From: SZUA-100 sp965248135
GTDB taxonomy: Bacteria > Pseudomonadota > Alphaproteobacteria > Rhizobiales > Rhizobiaceae
Direction: 5' to 3'
Assembly: GCA_965248135.1 (NCBI GenBank)
Contig: CBDFIN010000011.1
Coordinates: forward strand, 1 to 64,000
DNA: 64,000 nt
Under the pieces are notes generated by a model. That model did not search any database, was not told the origin of the DNA, and saw only the letters and a program-made list of their open reading frames with translations. Each line of letters opens with the position of its first letter. Within the stretch, counting starts at the first letter, position 1. The translations under genes and the position numbers were made by a program. Positions 35,055-44,305 of this stretch are shown piece by piece.

Positions 35055-35144
35055 AAGCGGTTTGTCCTTTCCAGGGCGTGTTGCCGGATATTCCGGCGGT
35101 TGAGATTTGATTGTTCGGCGCCACAGTCAGTCTGAGGCCAGAAT

Positions 35145-38100
35145 TCACTCGAGGCTGAACGACAATGAGGCAACGGCGCCTGGTCCGTGCGACGCGCTGA
35201 CTTGCGCAACCTCTATTACCAGTGATGCAGGAAAGCTGCCGATGTCTGCCAATTGTTCAGTCCGGGTGTAGACATGTTCAGGCGATGTGACGCTCCATTG
35301 ACGTAGGATAGATTGGCCCGACTTCACCACGACCTGATATCGTTCTTCAGCTTCGCTCATCGGGATTTCGCCTGCGCTCCAGGTGTCGGCGTTCAGTCGA
35401 TCCCGGCGAATCCAGTCGAAACCGGCATCAAGAGTGGGACTGATCATCATCGACAGGTGCACTGGAGAAAGCGGCAGGTAACCCCGCATACCAGGGGCAA
35501 ACTGGGTGCTGGCATTATTTGTGTCAGCAATAGCTGCCGCCTTGGGCCCAACAATCCAGTTCAACGGAAGGCCAACCTCGAAATATTCATAGCCCAGCGG
35601 TTCGACCGCCTGGTTGAGCAATACGAAGTCTGCTCCAGATGCCGCACCTGCAGCCATCTCCTGCTCTGTACCTAACTGCCCGCGCAACAATTTGGTCAAT
35701 CGCCAAGTGCTATCGGAAATAAGCTCGGCATCAGCAAACTGGACAATTTCCCAACCACCGTTTTGACAGCGGATGGCCGCCGCATTTGACCCATTGAAAA
35801 CTTGCAAGGTCGGTTGTGAGGAAAGCGTTCCGGTATATAGACGGACTTCGATTTCATTGCCTGCATCGAACAGTCCGACCAGCCCCGGGGAGAGCGGGAG
35901 GGTCAATTCACCTATTGTGGCGCGCAAGGAGATTTCCTGGCGGTAAGAAAAGTTATCCAGGTCCGGCGCAGAATAGACCGCGTGTGGCCCCGGCCAGGGA
36001 TGGCTTGCAACAGCAACCCGTGAAGCCTGCGCCGCCTCTCCATCGCTGAACACCGGCAAATCAAGCAGATGCGCCATCGCCAATCCGCTCGCTCCTCCCG
36101 GGACCAGTGAGGTCTGACGACCGCCATATGCAACTGCGGCAGTAGAAACATGTTCAATTGAGCGCAAATCCAGCGACAATTGGCTGTTTTCCTCAATGCC
36201 GGTAATAAGCCACTTGCCTGCCAGATTATCGTCATCCAATTCTATTTGATCTCCTACCTGCAAGTGCTGATAGCGGCGGGACAAATTGATTTTGAGGGAA
36301 CTACGGCCAATCCATGCCGCGCGCAGCCAGTCATCAATCAACGGAACCGCCAGATCGCGTGGCAAAATCAATGGTGCGCTCAACGTGACCTGGCGATCGC
36401 TTTCACCTTCGATGCGATGGGAATAGGTTGCCGTGGGTTGATATTCCAGTTCCTGGTCAGCGTGTTCCAAAATCGCCCGTCGCGGCAATTCCGTTTCCTG
36501 CATGCGCTTGACGGTAACCAAAGGTTCGTCCTTGTTGCCGGCGAGGTCTTGCCTGCTCAGCAAAGTCGCCGTCCTTTGGTCGGGAGTGCGAAATACAAGC
36601 TGATTACCGTTTTCAATGACCTGCACTTGATAAAGATCGACCAGAGCCTGCAAGGCGCCTCGCGGCGATGTGATGCCGGAAAGAACATAGCCATCGGTTT
36701 GGCCATGCACAGCGCTGACGTCAAATTCCGAAAATCCATAGTCTTCCAATATTGCAGCGATCAGGTCTGCCAGCCGGGCAGTTCCCAAGCGTCCATTCAG
36801 CCAATGGCCAAGACGCCAGTTACCGCCATCGCTCCAAAGAGTTTCATTGTGGGGGAAATGCGGCCAGGGCCGGACGTCCCAGGCCCACAGGTGGGCATTG
36901 TCTGCATCAACCATGCGGCCGAAATAGACACTGGCCTGCGGATTGTTGGCGTCGACGAATTCTGGATGCGAAGAATCCCAATGGCGCTGATGCGCTTCAA
37001 TGAATGAGGCCTGAACCGCGTCGTCCCGCCCACCATTGGAAAAATAGGGCACCATGCTCTCAGAGGATTTTGGATCGACGAATACATTGGGCTGGTTGGC
37101 ACCCTTGTCGACCGCCGGGCAACCAAGCTCGGTAAACCAGATCGGCTTCATTTGTGGTTGCCAGGCTGTGGATGTGGGTGCTTCGATCCCTCCGCTGCGG
37201 GGGAAGTGGTCATTTTGCCACCAGCTCCTAATATCCTTGTACCGGAATATCCAGGGCTTGCCCAATCCATCGGTAATAGGCGTTCTCACCCCATTCACTC
37301 GATCATTGACCGATGCGTAATACCAATCGAAGCCTTCACCGTTGGCGATATTCGCAGCCATCGCATCGCCATCACGAGCCGAAGTTCCTTGCCCGTCCGG
37401 CGCGCCGTCGTCGCGCCAGTCGCTGGCCGGCATGTAATTGTCGATAGCAACCATATCGATGTTGCTGTCAGCCCAAAGCGGATCGAGATTGTAATGCACA
37501 TCAGACGAACCGTCTGCGGGCTGATAACCGAAATATTCCGACCAGTCGGCGGCATAAGAAATTTTGGTCGAGGCGCCCAATATGGTGCGAACATCGGCTG
37601 CCAGCGTCTTCAATTGATCAACAAATGGGAAATTGCCGACATCGTCTCGAACATGGGTAAGCCCGCGCAGTTCGGATCCAATGAGGAAGGCATCAACACC
37701 ACCTGCAAGAGCGCATAGTTTGGCATAGTGGAGAATAAGGCGCCGATAGGACCATTCCGCCGGTCCGTTATAGGTAATTGTGTTATTGCCATCGGCAAAA
37801 TCAGCCGGTTGCGCGGTGCCGACAAAAGCGCTGATTTGACTTGTGGCCTGCGTTGTTCCATCGGCTGATGAAGGCTCACCACTGGCCGGATGACAGGTTA
37901 TCCGTCCACGCCAGGGATAGACTGATTGGGTGCTGCCGCCATAGGGATTGGGCAACATGTTGCCGTCAGCAATATCCATCATCATAAAGGGGTAGAAAGT
38001 GACATTCAAACCACGTAGGTGAGCGTCTTGAATGGCGCGTATGATCCCACCGTCGGAAGGAGTGCCACCATAGGCCGGTTTGCCGTCAATATAGCTAACC

Positions 38101-39050
38101 AACTGTGCGGCACCGCGCGCAATACCGGAGACCTGCCAGGCTTCACCTTCCTGGAGATTGCGTGTGACGACTTCCACGCGCGGGGCGCATGTGCAATGAC
38201 CGGCGCGCAAATCATCGCCAAACCAGCTGGAAATCAGGGCGACGCCGGTAAGGTTCGGACAAAGCGCCTGCAATTCGTCCATCGAGGCGGCCCAATCACT
38301 GCCCGCGATGGTGTTGTGCCTGTTCAGACTGGTAACAGTTATCGCATCGGTCTTTTCACTGACGGGCCGGGGATCATAGATAAATTCTGAAGCGCCGGGC
38401 AGCAAGGATATCGCTTTGAGGCGCTTTTCCAATTGACCTACCGGCTTGATAATCTCGACTGCAATCTGCGGTATGCGGTTGCCGAAATTCTCCAGCGGCA
38501 GACGCTCGAACACCACATAGGCAAGGCCACGATAAGCCGGCGCATTGCCGCTACCCTGTTTGGCCTCGATCAGACTGTCAGGCTGCTGGTCTTGGTTGCC
38601 TTTGTGAAGTCTGATAATCAGATCGCTTTGATCGAGCAACTTTCCATCCGCCCAGATACGGCGAAGACAAGCCACTTCACCCTCACAAAGGCCGATGGCG
38701 AAATTTGCGAAGTAGCTGTAGGAAGTAACCGTTGTCTTCGGGCCACCCTTGCCTCCCTGGCTTTGCGATTCAGTTTGCTGTACTTCCTCAAACCGCGTTG
38801 ACCAGATAATCTGGCCGGATATTCTCGATCTGCCATAAATTCTGGATATCGGTGTTCCTTCTTCGGAGGAAAGAAACTGCGCATTTTTCAGCCGCGGTCC
38901 CTCGATCGCGCGATCGCCGGGACCAAACAGCTGACGGTCGATGGCAAAACCTGCGGCAGCGCCAATAGCCCGACCAACGGCAGCGCCAACCGGCCCGCCC
39001 AAAGCACCGCCGATTACCGTGCCCGCGACCTGCAGAACTACGGTAGCCAT
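35145..39050 (-). CDS. gene transfer agent baseplate 'megatron' protein, gp15 (host specificity/TIM-barrel type)
   Basis: A 1301-residue tail-tip protein, the largest gene of the RcGTA cluster. The N-terminus has a Gly/Ala-rich segment (VIGGALGGPVGAAVGRAIGAAAG). A TIM-barrel-like glycoside hydrolase domain occupies about residues 400-750 (FLIGSELRGLTHVRDD, YAADWSEYFGYQPADGS, KPIWFTELGCPAVDKGANQPN with a Glu in the catalytic-type position). The C-terminal half carries the phage tail-tip and host-recognition domains. ATG at 39050 overlaps the gp14 stop (TAATG) with GGAG ten bases upstream. It probably binds the cell surface and positions the DNA exit. Confidence 0.93.
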   Translation of the reverse strand: MATVVLQVAGTVIGGALGGPVGAAVGRAIGAAAGFAIDRQLFGPGDRAIEGPRLKNAQFLSSEEGTPISRIYGRSRISGQIIWSTRFEEVQQTESQSQGGKGGPKTTVTSYSYFANFAIGLCEGEVACLRRIWADGKLLDQSDLIIRLHKGNQDQQPDSLIEAKQGSGNAPAYRGLAYVVFERLPLENFGNRIPQIAVEIIKPVGQLEKRLKAISLLPGASEFIYDPRPVSEKTDAITVTSLNRHNTIAGSDWAASMDELQALCPNLTGVALISSWFGDDLRAGHCTCAPRVEVVTRNLQEGEAWQVSGIARGAAQLVSYIDGKPAYGGTPSDGGIIRAIQDAHLRGLNVTFYPFMMMDIADGNMLPNPYGGSTQSVYPWRGRITCHPASGEPSSADGTTQATSQISAFVGTAQPADFADGNNTITYNGPAEWSYRRLILHYAKLCALAGGVDAFLIGSELRGLTHVRDDVGNFPFVDQLKTLAADVRTILGASTKISYAADWSEYFGYQPADGSSDVHYNLDPLWADSNIDMVAIDNYMPASDWRDDGAPDGQGTSARDGDAMAANIANGEGFDWYYASVNDRVNGVRTPITDGLGKPWIFRYKDIRSWWQNDHFPRSGGIEAPTSTAWQPQMKPIWFTELGCPAVDKGANQPNVFVDPKSSESMVPYFSNGGRDDAVQASFIEAHQRHWDSSHPEFVDANNPQASVYFGRMVDADNAHLWAWDVRPWPHFPHNETLWSDGGNWRLGHWLNGRLGTARLADLIAAILEDYGFSEFDVSAVHGQTDGYVLSGITSPRGALQALVDLYQVQVIENGNQLVFRTPDQRTATLLSRQDLAGNKDEPLVTVKRMQETELPRRAILEHADQELEYQPTATYSHRIEGESDRQVTLSAPLILPRDLAVPLIDDWLRAAWIGRSSLKINLSRRYQHLQVGDQIELDDDNLAGKWLITGIEENSQLSLDLRSIEHVSTAAVAYGGRQTSLVPGGASGLAMAHLLDLPVFSDGEAAQASRVAVASHPWPGPHAVYSAPDLDNFSYRQEISLRATIGELTLPLSPGLVGLFDAGNEIEVRLYTGTLSSQPTLQVFNGSNAAAIRCQNGGWEIVQFADAELISDSTWRLTKLLRGQLGTEQEMAAGAASGADFVLLNQAVEPLGYEYFEVGLPLNWIVGPKAAAIADTNNASTQFAPGMRGYLPLSPVHLSMMISPTLDAGFDWIRRDRLNADTWSAGEIPMSEAEERYQVVVKSGQSILRQWSVTSPEHVYTRTEQLADIGSFPASLVIEVAQVSASHGPGAVASLSFSLE

Positions 39051-39496
39051 TAGTTTGTCACTCCTGGAAAACGATGAACCGAATGGATATGGCGTGCCCA
39101 AAATTCGTCCAAGGCGCTTTCAACAACACTGGCGCCATCATAGGCATGGACAAATCGGTTGTTGCCGGTGAATACGCCAAGATGTTTTGCCGGCGATTTG
39201 GCTCGCAGACGGAACAAGATCACATCGCCTGGCAATATCTTGTGGCGTTCGACCGGTAAAAAATGCGCATTGGCAGCAGTAAGCAATTGCTCCTTGCCAC
39301 CTCTCTCGGCCCAATTGCTCGAATAGGCCGGAGTAGCCTCCGGTTCATCACCGATAAGAGCGCGCCACAGGCCGCGAACAAGGCCGAGACAATCACAGCC
39401 AAGCCCTTTTTTTGAGGCCTGGTGAATATAGGGCGTACCAATCCAGGATCGTGCTTCCAGCACGACCTGTTGGCCCGTCAGGTTTTTCGAAGTCAT
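39050..39496 (-). CDS. gene transfer agent peptidase, gp14 (NlpC/P60)
   Basis: A 148-residue NlpC/P60 cell-wall peptidase. The catalytic Cys is in KKGLGCDCLGLVRG and the His in SPAKHLGVFTG, with further polar residues in RFVHAYDG. Part of the tail tip, it is thought to cut peptidoglycan of the recipient during DNA entry. The GTPYIHQASKKGLGCDC opening is typical for GTA and lambda-K-like members. It starts 36 bases after gp13 and overlaps gp15. Confidence 0.95.
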   Translation of the reverse strand: MTSKNLTGQQVVLEARSWIGTPYIHQASKKGLGCDCLGLVRGLWRALIGDEPEATPAYSSNWAERGGKEQLLTAANAHFLPVERHKILPGDVILFRLRAKSPAKHLGVFTGNNRFVHAYDGASVVESALDEFWARHIHSVHRFPGVTN

Positions 39497-39531
39497 ACTG
39501 ATTCCATCAGGTTAGTTGGAAATTTCACCGT

Positions 39532-40422
39532 TCACAGCACCAAAGGGCTGCCATCGTGCTGGTCATTCTGGTCGGCGTATCTGAGCGAGAAATCATTTCC
39601 TGGCATATGCGGAAACCCTCTGAAATTCAGATGGTTAGCGAACTTGTTCTTGCAGATATCAAAGCACTTGTTGCATCCGGCAGTAATTTCGAAAGTATCA
39701 CCAACATTGATATCGAATGGTATCGGCTTCCACATTTGAACCCGTGTTGCGCCACCCACAGCAGAATTGTCGCTCACTTCTACGGCAAGTCCCTGGTTGT
39801 CGCCACTTGTCCAGTAGAGGCGGCCCTGGACGAACCAACCTTCGTCGAAGCCACCAAGGCCGCTTGCATCAAAAATTGTCCTGCCACGCGGATCGCTTAC
39901 GGTTCCAACCGCCTTGAAAGCTGGCAGTTGCAAGTCGACACCACACTGGCCGTCGCCCAAATCAGCATCGCATAGTGGCATGTATCGCCGACCTGAAGTC
40001 TGATCCAGTTGGTTGGTCAGGCTGCGGAACTCAGCCATGAAGCGGCTGTCTTCACGGGTAATCTCGCCGAGAAAACCGACGCGAAGAAATTCGCGTTCAA
40101 AGATGTCATTCCAGTTAACAATCCAGGTTTCCACCCGGGCATTGTCATAGCGGCCGGCGGCCAGATCTTCTTCGCGTAACAGGTTAGAGGAAAAGGCCCC
40201 GGCAACTTCCTGTGTATCGATATTCAGCCCGAGAGCGGCCTCTGCTGCAGACCCTTCAAAGCCAGCCAGCGCTTCAAAATTGGTGCCATCAAATTGAATT
40301 TGCCGGTCATGATCGGTAAAGCCGAGGATGACTCCATCGGTGCGGGTGAGTTTCCAGCAAAAACACAAGGTAGTGCATTCACCATCGAGATGGGCACGCA
40401 GGCCAGGGTCCAGTTGTCTCAT
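39532..40422 (-). CDS. gene transfer agent hub protein, gp13 (DUF2163)
   Basis: A 296-residue baseplate hub protein. The N-terminal DUF2163 region includes LDGECTTLCFCWKLTRTDG and GFTDHD. A cysteine-rich C-terminal domain reads GCNKCFDICKNKFANHLNFRGFPHMPGND, in which Cys residues are thought to bind an iron-sulphur cluster in RcGTA. The ATG overlaps the gp12 stop by ATGA. Confidence 0.95.
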   Translation of the reverse strand: MRQLDPGLRAHLDGECTTLCFCWKLTRTDGVILGFTDHDRQIQFDGTNFEALAGFEGSAAEAALGLNIDTQEVAGAFSSNLLREEDLAAGRYDNARVETWIVNWNDIFEREFLRVGFLGEITREDSRFMAEFRSLTNQLDQTSGRRYMPLCDADLGDGQCGVDLQLPAFKAVGTVSDPRGRTIFDASGLGGFDEGWFVQGRLYWTSGDNQGLAVEVSDNSAVGGATRVQMWKPIPFDINVGDTFEITAGCNKCFDICKNKFANHLNFRGFPHMPGNDFSLRYADQNDQHDGSPLVL

Positions 40423-41075
40423 TGTTTGATCTCGATTAAGGGAATGGAGGGAATATTACCCGCTTCGAAGGCGGCGATATTGACGGTCAATTGGTCTGAT
40501 GCAAATCGCACCGGAACGTCAAATTCATAGCCTGCAGTAATGATATTACCGGCGGCGGGAATGTGGCCCGCCAGGAAAGTAATCTTGCCCAGTTTGGTAT
40601 CAAGGGTGTAGTGCGTCCCTTCGGTTTTGGTTGCACCATTGACAGCTATCATGACCGCGCCGCCCACCGGTTTAACAATTTGCCGTGCGTAGGCGGTCGT
40701 CCCGGTGCCATAGGTCTTGAGCAACGAAAACTCAGTTTCGGCGCCATCGCCAGTGGCAATTATCTGGTCGGTTGCGGTTATCGCCTGCTGCGGCGGACAG
40801 GATTTCCAATCTGTCAAATCCTTATAACGAAAACCATAAAGCGCCCCGCGCCGTTGTTCGAAAAAGGCAATAACCGTGTAGAGATCATCGAGGCTCTTGA
40901 CCCCATAGCCGGCCTCAAAATGGCGACGTGAATCCTGCCATCTGGCATTTCGTTGTTCATGGCCCGAGCCAAGGGCGACGATTTCAGTACGGCGTTCCGG
41001 CCCACCGCTTGCACCAATGGCAATATCGGTCGGGAAACGCACCTCGTGAAAGCAATCCAGTTGCGGCATCGACAA
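40419..41075 (-). CDS. gene transfer agent distal tail protein, gp12 (DUF2460)
   Basis: A 218-residue DUF2460 protein that forms the ring between tail tube and baseplate. Family marks are the opening FHEVRFPTDIAIGASGGPERRTEIVALGSG and FRYKDLTDWKS; the end has GYEFDVPVRFASDQL. It begins four bases after gp11 and overlaps gp13 by four bases. Confidence 0.95.
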   Translation of the reverse strand: MSMPQLDCFHEVRFPTDIAIGASGGPERRTEIVALGSGHEQRNARWQDSRRHFEAGYGVKSLDDLYTVIAFFEQRRGALYGFRYKDLTDWKSCPPQQAITATDQIIATGDGAETEFSLLKTYGTGTTAYARQIVKPVGGAVMIAVNGATKTEGTHYTLDTKLGKITFLAGHIPAAGNIITAGYEFDVPVRFASDQLTVNIAAFEAGNIPSIPLIEIKQ

Positions 41076-41079
41076 CTCC

Positions 41080-41676
41080 TTAAAGGCTGCGTCGGCCGCG
41101 ACCTACGGCACGGGCCAACATGGCGGACACTTGCGCCTCGGATTTACGAAAACTCTCAACGTTTGGGGTCGATACGTTGAAAACAATATTGGGCGCTGAA
41201 GTCGAAGTTTGCGCCTGAACGCCAAGCTTTCCATCGGTGCCACGCGACAGAGGCAATATCGCTTCAGCGCCGGCTTCGCCCATTAGGCCGGTCTGGTTGC
41301 CGGCCTGGAAATATGTCGGCGTGGCGACCACACCACCACTGGCAAAAGGAACAATGCCATTGGTGTTGACAACGCCTCCATTGGCAAAGATGGGTACGCC
41401 GCCGCCGCCGATCGAGGAAAATAATGAAGACATCGCGCCGGAGAGCACGCCTTCCAACGGTTTCAGCCCCTGGTTCAAGGCCATTGTGGCAAACTGCATG
41501 CCGATGGCTCGCAACGTGTCACTGAACGATTTTCCGCTGATTATGGCGTTTTGCAGGGTGCGGGTGATGCCAGCGGCGAAGCGATCCGATTGTTTGGAGA
41601 GATCCTCCATTGCATCCTTAAAGTGCGAGGTATCTGCATTCACAGGCACACAGACTTCTTCTGCTGGTATGGTCAT
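41080..41676 (-). CDS. gene transfer agent tail tape measure protein, gp11
   Basis: A 198-residue tape measure protein, short in line with the stubby tail of RcGTA, since its length sets tail length. The N-terminal half is helical (LSKQSDRFAAGITRTLQNAIISGKSF), and the C-terminal half has Gly-rich strands, PIFANGGVVN and GLMGEAGAEAILPLSRG, usual for the family. It lies four bases after gp10.1 and before gp12. Confidence 0.93.
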   Translation of the reverse strand: MTIPAEEVCVPVNADTSHFKDAMEDLSKQSDRFAAGITRTLQNAIISGKSFSDTLRAIGMQFATMALNQGLKPLEGVLSGAMSSLFSSIGGGGVPIFANGGVVNTNGIVPFASGGVVATPTYFQAGNQTGLMGEAGAEAILPLSRGTDGKLGVQAQTSTSAPNIVFNVSTPNVESFRKSEAQVSAMLARAVGRGRRSL

Positions 41677-41680
41677 CTCA

Positions 41681-41881
41681 TCAACTCCGGTCTGGATATT
41701 TCTGCATCAAACGCACAAGGTCGCTACGCTCGGGCGGGCTTAGTGCACTGCCCGCGTTGGCACGCATTGCATGGTGTAATTCGCGCAGGGTCATCGACCA
41801 GAAGGATTGCGGGGAAAGTCGCAACTCGCCGAAGGCATACTGCATCACGCGGTCCCAGGGAAAAGCGACGGGTTCAGCCAT
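41681..41881 (-). CDS. gene transfer agent tail assembly chaperone, gp10.1
   Basis: A 66-residue protein of the small GTA family with the marks FPWDRVMQYAFGELRLSPQSFWSMTLREL. ATG at 41881 overlaps the end of gp10 by 8 bases, which excludes the longer frame that starts inside gp10. It is thought to act with gp10 in assembling the tail around the tape measure, like phage G/GT chaperones, but without a programmed frameshift, since the two are separate genes. Confidence 0.9.
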   Translation of the reverse strand: MAEPVAFPWDRVMQYAFGELRLSPQSFWSMTLRELHHAMRANAGSALSPPERSDLVRLMQKYPDRS

Positions 41882-42209
41882 CGCCGTTTGCAGCCACCGG
41901 GTTGCCAAATGTGGCGGTAAGCAATTCGCCAACTATTGTGGCATAGCCGGTCGCCCCACCTTCGGTTTGCATATCGGCCACGTCTTCATTCGATAAAACG
42001 TTGCCGGTACCGCGCAACCCCGCAGCGATGATCTTCAACATGTCTGAAGATGCCAACCGGCCGGAAGAAAACCGCTCGGCAAGGCTTGCAATATCGGTTG
42101 CGGCAAATGCCGCTTCTAACTCAGCCAATGCCCCAAGGGTCAGGCACAGATTATAATCCTTGCCATCCAGTCTGGCGGAAACCTCGCCGCGATGTCTGTT
42201 GACAATCAT
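41874..42209 (-). CDS. gene transfer agent tail chaperone, gp10
   Basis: A 111-residue protein typical of the GTA tail chaperone family: an N-terminal b-hairpin (NRHRGEVSARLDGKDYNLCLTLGALAELE) and a helical C-terminal half. It overlaps gp9 by ATGA and gp10.1 by 8 bases. Confidence 0.92.
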   Translation of the reverse strand: MIVNRHRGEVSARLDGKDYNLCLTLGALAELEAAFAATDIASLAERFSSGRLASSDMLKIIAAGLRGTGNVLSNEDVADMQTEGGATGYATIVGELLTATFGNPVAANGDG

Positions 42210-42622
42210 GGTGCAACCGTAAATGTGAGCGCACCGGCCGATTCTATGCCGATCTCATAGGTGACTTCTCCATTGTGACTGCCGGCATATTCAAGCGATG
42301 TCAGTTGGAACAGTCCTTCAATGGTGCCGAAGTCAGGAACAATCACCTGCCAGGGAACAATCAGCCCGTTGAAAAACATCTCGCGAATGTCGGCATCCGA
42401 TGCGCCATCCTTGAAGATGCCGGAACCATTGATAGAGGCCCGCTGAACGCCACTGCCGGCTAACAATTCGCGCCAGCGCCCGGCGGATTCGTAGTCGGTG
42501 ACATCAACACTCTCAGCGTTAAAGGCGATACGTCGCGAGCGCATTCCGGCGACCGTAACGAATGTGGAAGTTGAATTTCTGTCGACCTTCAACAGGAGGT
42601 CCTTGCCTTTTTGGGCAGTCAT
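42206..42622 (-). CDS. gene transfer agent major tail (tube) protein, gp9
   Basis: A 138-residue tail tube protein: the opening AQKGKDLLLKVD and the middle RRIAFNAESVDVTDYESAGRWRELLAGSGV are characteristic of the TP901-1-type phage tail protein family. It polymerises into the tail tube. The gene lies 46 bases after gp8 and overlaps gp10. Confidence 0.95.
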   Translation of the reverse strand: MTAQKGKDLLLKVDRNSTSTFVTVAGMRSRRIAFNAESVDVTDYESAGRWRELLAGSGVQRASINGSGIFKDGASDADIREMFFNGLIVPWQVIVPDFGTIEGLFQLTSLEYAGSHNGEVTYEIGIESAGALTFTVAP

Positions 42623-42668
42623 GGTTGGGTCCTTTCAAATTGAACAGAGCGTGGCAGACGGGCCGCTA

Positions 42669-43079
42669 TCAGGGTTTCGGTTCAGTTACGGCGCGAAAGC
42701 GCATGACGCCGTGCAGGCGGCCAGAATTGGCATCGCGACGGGTCTCGGAATAGGTAAACCGCAAGTTGATGATATGATGATCCTGGCCACTGAATTGGGC
42801 ATCGTGCAAGGAAACGCCGACCAGCCGCTGGATGTCGTAAACCTCCTCGCGGCCAGAGCGGCGTGACCAGATATGAACGGTGATCAGGTGCTCAGTACCG
42901 TCTTCGCTCGATGTACTCCAGTCAGTGCTCGTCGCCTGACCCAGCACAATATAGGGAAATGCCACCCTTTCAGGATGATGATCGAAGATCTTGGTGCCAC
43001 CTAAAAGGGTCGTCAAATCGCCATTGGCAATCAGCGCCTCATAAATGGCTTTTTGCACATCGGCTGCCGGGTGCATCAT
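42669..43079 (-). CDS. gene transfer agent tail terminator, gp8 (DUF3168)
   Basis: A 136-residue DUF3168 protein that caps the tail tube at the head end. Family marks are VQKAIYEALIANGDLTTLLGG, FPYIVLGQATSTDWSTSSEDG and HIWSRRSGREEVYDI. The ATG at 43079 overlaps the stop of the preceding gene by ATGA; the next ATG (43076) is one codon later. Confidence 0.93.
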   Translation of the reverse strand: MMHPAADVQKAIYEALIANGDLTTLLGGTKIFDHHPERVAFPYIVLGQATSTDWSTSSEDGTEHLITVHIWSRRSGREEVYDIQRLVGVSLHDAQFSGQDHHIINLRFTYSETRRDANSGRLHGVMRFRAVTEPKP

Positions 43080-43369
43080 GTGCTATCTCCCCGCAAGTTC
43101 GGGATTTCGAAGCCCAGTTCCGGCGTATCGAGCGTGCCGAACACGCGAGACCACAAGCCAGGCGCGGAAATCGAAATAGACCAGGTAGCCGGACCGGACC
43201 GGGTAACTTCGGCAACCAGATCCGGGTACTTGGACTTGTTGGCCTCGACAATGCGTTTAGCTATGTCCTGGCTGATCTGTTCGACTTGTTGGCTAAGTTC
43301 GCCGCCAGCGAGCGAGCGGTTCAGCGCGTTGGTAAGATCACTAAACGTGGTATCAATAGCCTTGTTCAT
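43076..43369 (-). CDS. HK97-gp10-like tail completion protein in the gene transfer agent cluster
   Basis: A 97-residue protein between the stopper (gp7) and tail terminator (gp8) genes. It shows the N-terminal helices (FSDLTNALNRSLAGGELSQQVEQISQDIAKRIVEANKSKYP) and central strand (TWSISISAPGLWSRVFG) of HK97-gp10-like neck proteins. The reference cluster of Rhodobacter capsulatus has no gene at this place as far as I recall; other phages of HK97 type do. It overlaps both neighbours by ATGA, so it belongs to the cluster. Confidence 0.75.
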   Translation of the reverse strand: MNKAIDTTFSDLTNALNRSLAGGELSQQVEQISQDIAKRIVEANKSKYPDLVAEVTRSGPATWSISISAPGLWSRVFGTLDTPELGFEIPNLRGDST

Positions 43370-43701
43370 CGACCTTCCTCCTCGGTGCGGCAAACGAGAT
43401 AGCGGCCGGCCTCGTCAGGATCGTGCACGGTGATGATGTGAAAGGCGCGACTACCCTTGGTAAATCGCCAACCACTCGCCACATCGTCGCGATAGCGCAG
43501 CGAAATGCGGTGGGTGACACTCTCATTTGACTGCTGGGCAAGATTACGCATGGCAGCGCCCACCGGTTCAAGCGATGCCCAGATTGTTGTCACTTCGCTC
43601 CAGGTGATATCCACACCACCGCAACCATCCGCCGTCTCCACCGGTTGCTCCAACACCAACCGGTGCCGCAGCCGCCCTGCATCAAGAAACGTTGTCAACA
43701 T
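43366..43701 (-). CDS. gene transfer agent stopper/head closure protein, gp7
   Basis: A 111-residue head-tail joining protein of the SPP1 gp16/HK97 gp9 type: DAGRLRHRLVLEQPVETADGCGGVDITWSEVTTIWASLEP is the classic start, followed by THRISLRYR and FHIITVHDPDEAGRYLVCRTEE. ATG at 43701 overlaps the gp6 stop by TGATG, which decides against the longer frame. Confidence 0.95.
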   Translation of the reverse strand: MLTTFLDAGRLRHRLVLEQPVETADGCGGVDITWSEVTTIWASLEPVGAAMRNLAQQSNESVTHRISLRYRDDVASGWRFTKGSRAFHIITVHDPDEAGRYLVCRTEEEGR

Positions 43702-44270
43702 CAAATTGCCCGCCTTTTCCAGGGCGAAATAAGTGCGGCAAAACCGGGTGGAATGGAAACCGGCTGTTGGCTGGGTGCAATGGCGCCGCGAAACTCGTAC
43801 CAATGGGCGCTCAGCATGTGCAAGGCACGTTTCAATGCGTCCGGAACATCAATGCCGGTATCGCCATAACCGGCCACGAACTCGATTTCGATACCGTTCA
43901 TGGCCTGCCCTGCCACAAGTGAAGTATGGCTTAGCAGCCTGGCCGGACGTGAGACATTATCAAGCAGATAATTATCCGCATCGATTAGCTGTGGTATGCC
44001 CTGTGCATCATAGACTGTGATCGATTGTATCGACTGAACCGGGTGACGGCCCGTGTTCAAATAGCGCGATGATGGCCAGCAGTCTTCGAATTGTCGCCAG
44101 GTCTGGGTAATGAAAACCAGCCCGGTTACCTTTTCGAGATATTGGCGGGCTGCGGCAATCAACTCACTAATCAACGCATCATCGTCAGAATGTTCGACAC
44201 GCAGATGCGCTTTCGCATCGGCCAGGGTGATAGGCTCGACGGCGGGCTTGGTTATCAGGGCGAGGCTCAT
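43701..44270 (-). CDS. gene transfer agent head-tail adaptor, gp6
   Basis: A 189-residue adaptor that sits below the portal. The marks are the opening TKPAVEPITLADAKAHLRVEHSDDDALISELIAAARQYLEKVTG and the central GIEIEFVAGYGDTGIDVPDALKRALHMLSAHWYEFRG. ATG at 44270 begins exactly at the conserved start. It lies downstream of the intrinsic terminator that follows the capsid gene. Confidence 0.95.
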   Translation of the reverse strand: MSLALITKPAVEPITLADAKAHLRVEHSDDDALISELIAAARQYLEKVTGLVFITQTWRQFEDCWPSSRYLNTGRHPVQSIQSITVYDAQGIPQLIDADNYLLDNVSRPARLLSHTSLVAGQAMNGIEIEFVAGYGDTGIDVPDALKRALHMLSAHWYEFRGAIAPSQQPVSIPPGFAALISPWKRRAI

Positions 44271-44305
44271 GAAATTGTCCTGCAAATAATTGGTTCGGAT
44301 AGAAA

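Noticed and set aside
36180..37007. 275-codon plus-strand frame opposite the GTA gp15 gene
   Set aside because: Antisense to a well supported gene, with no family similarity.
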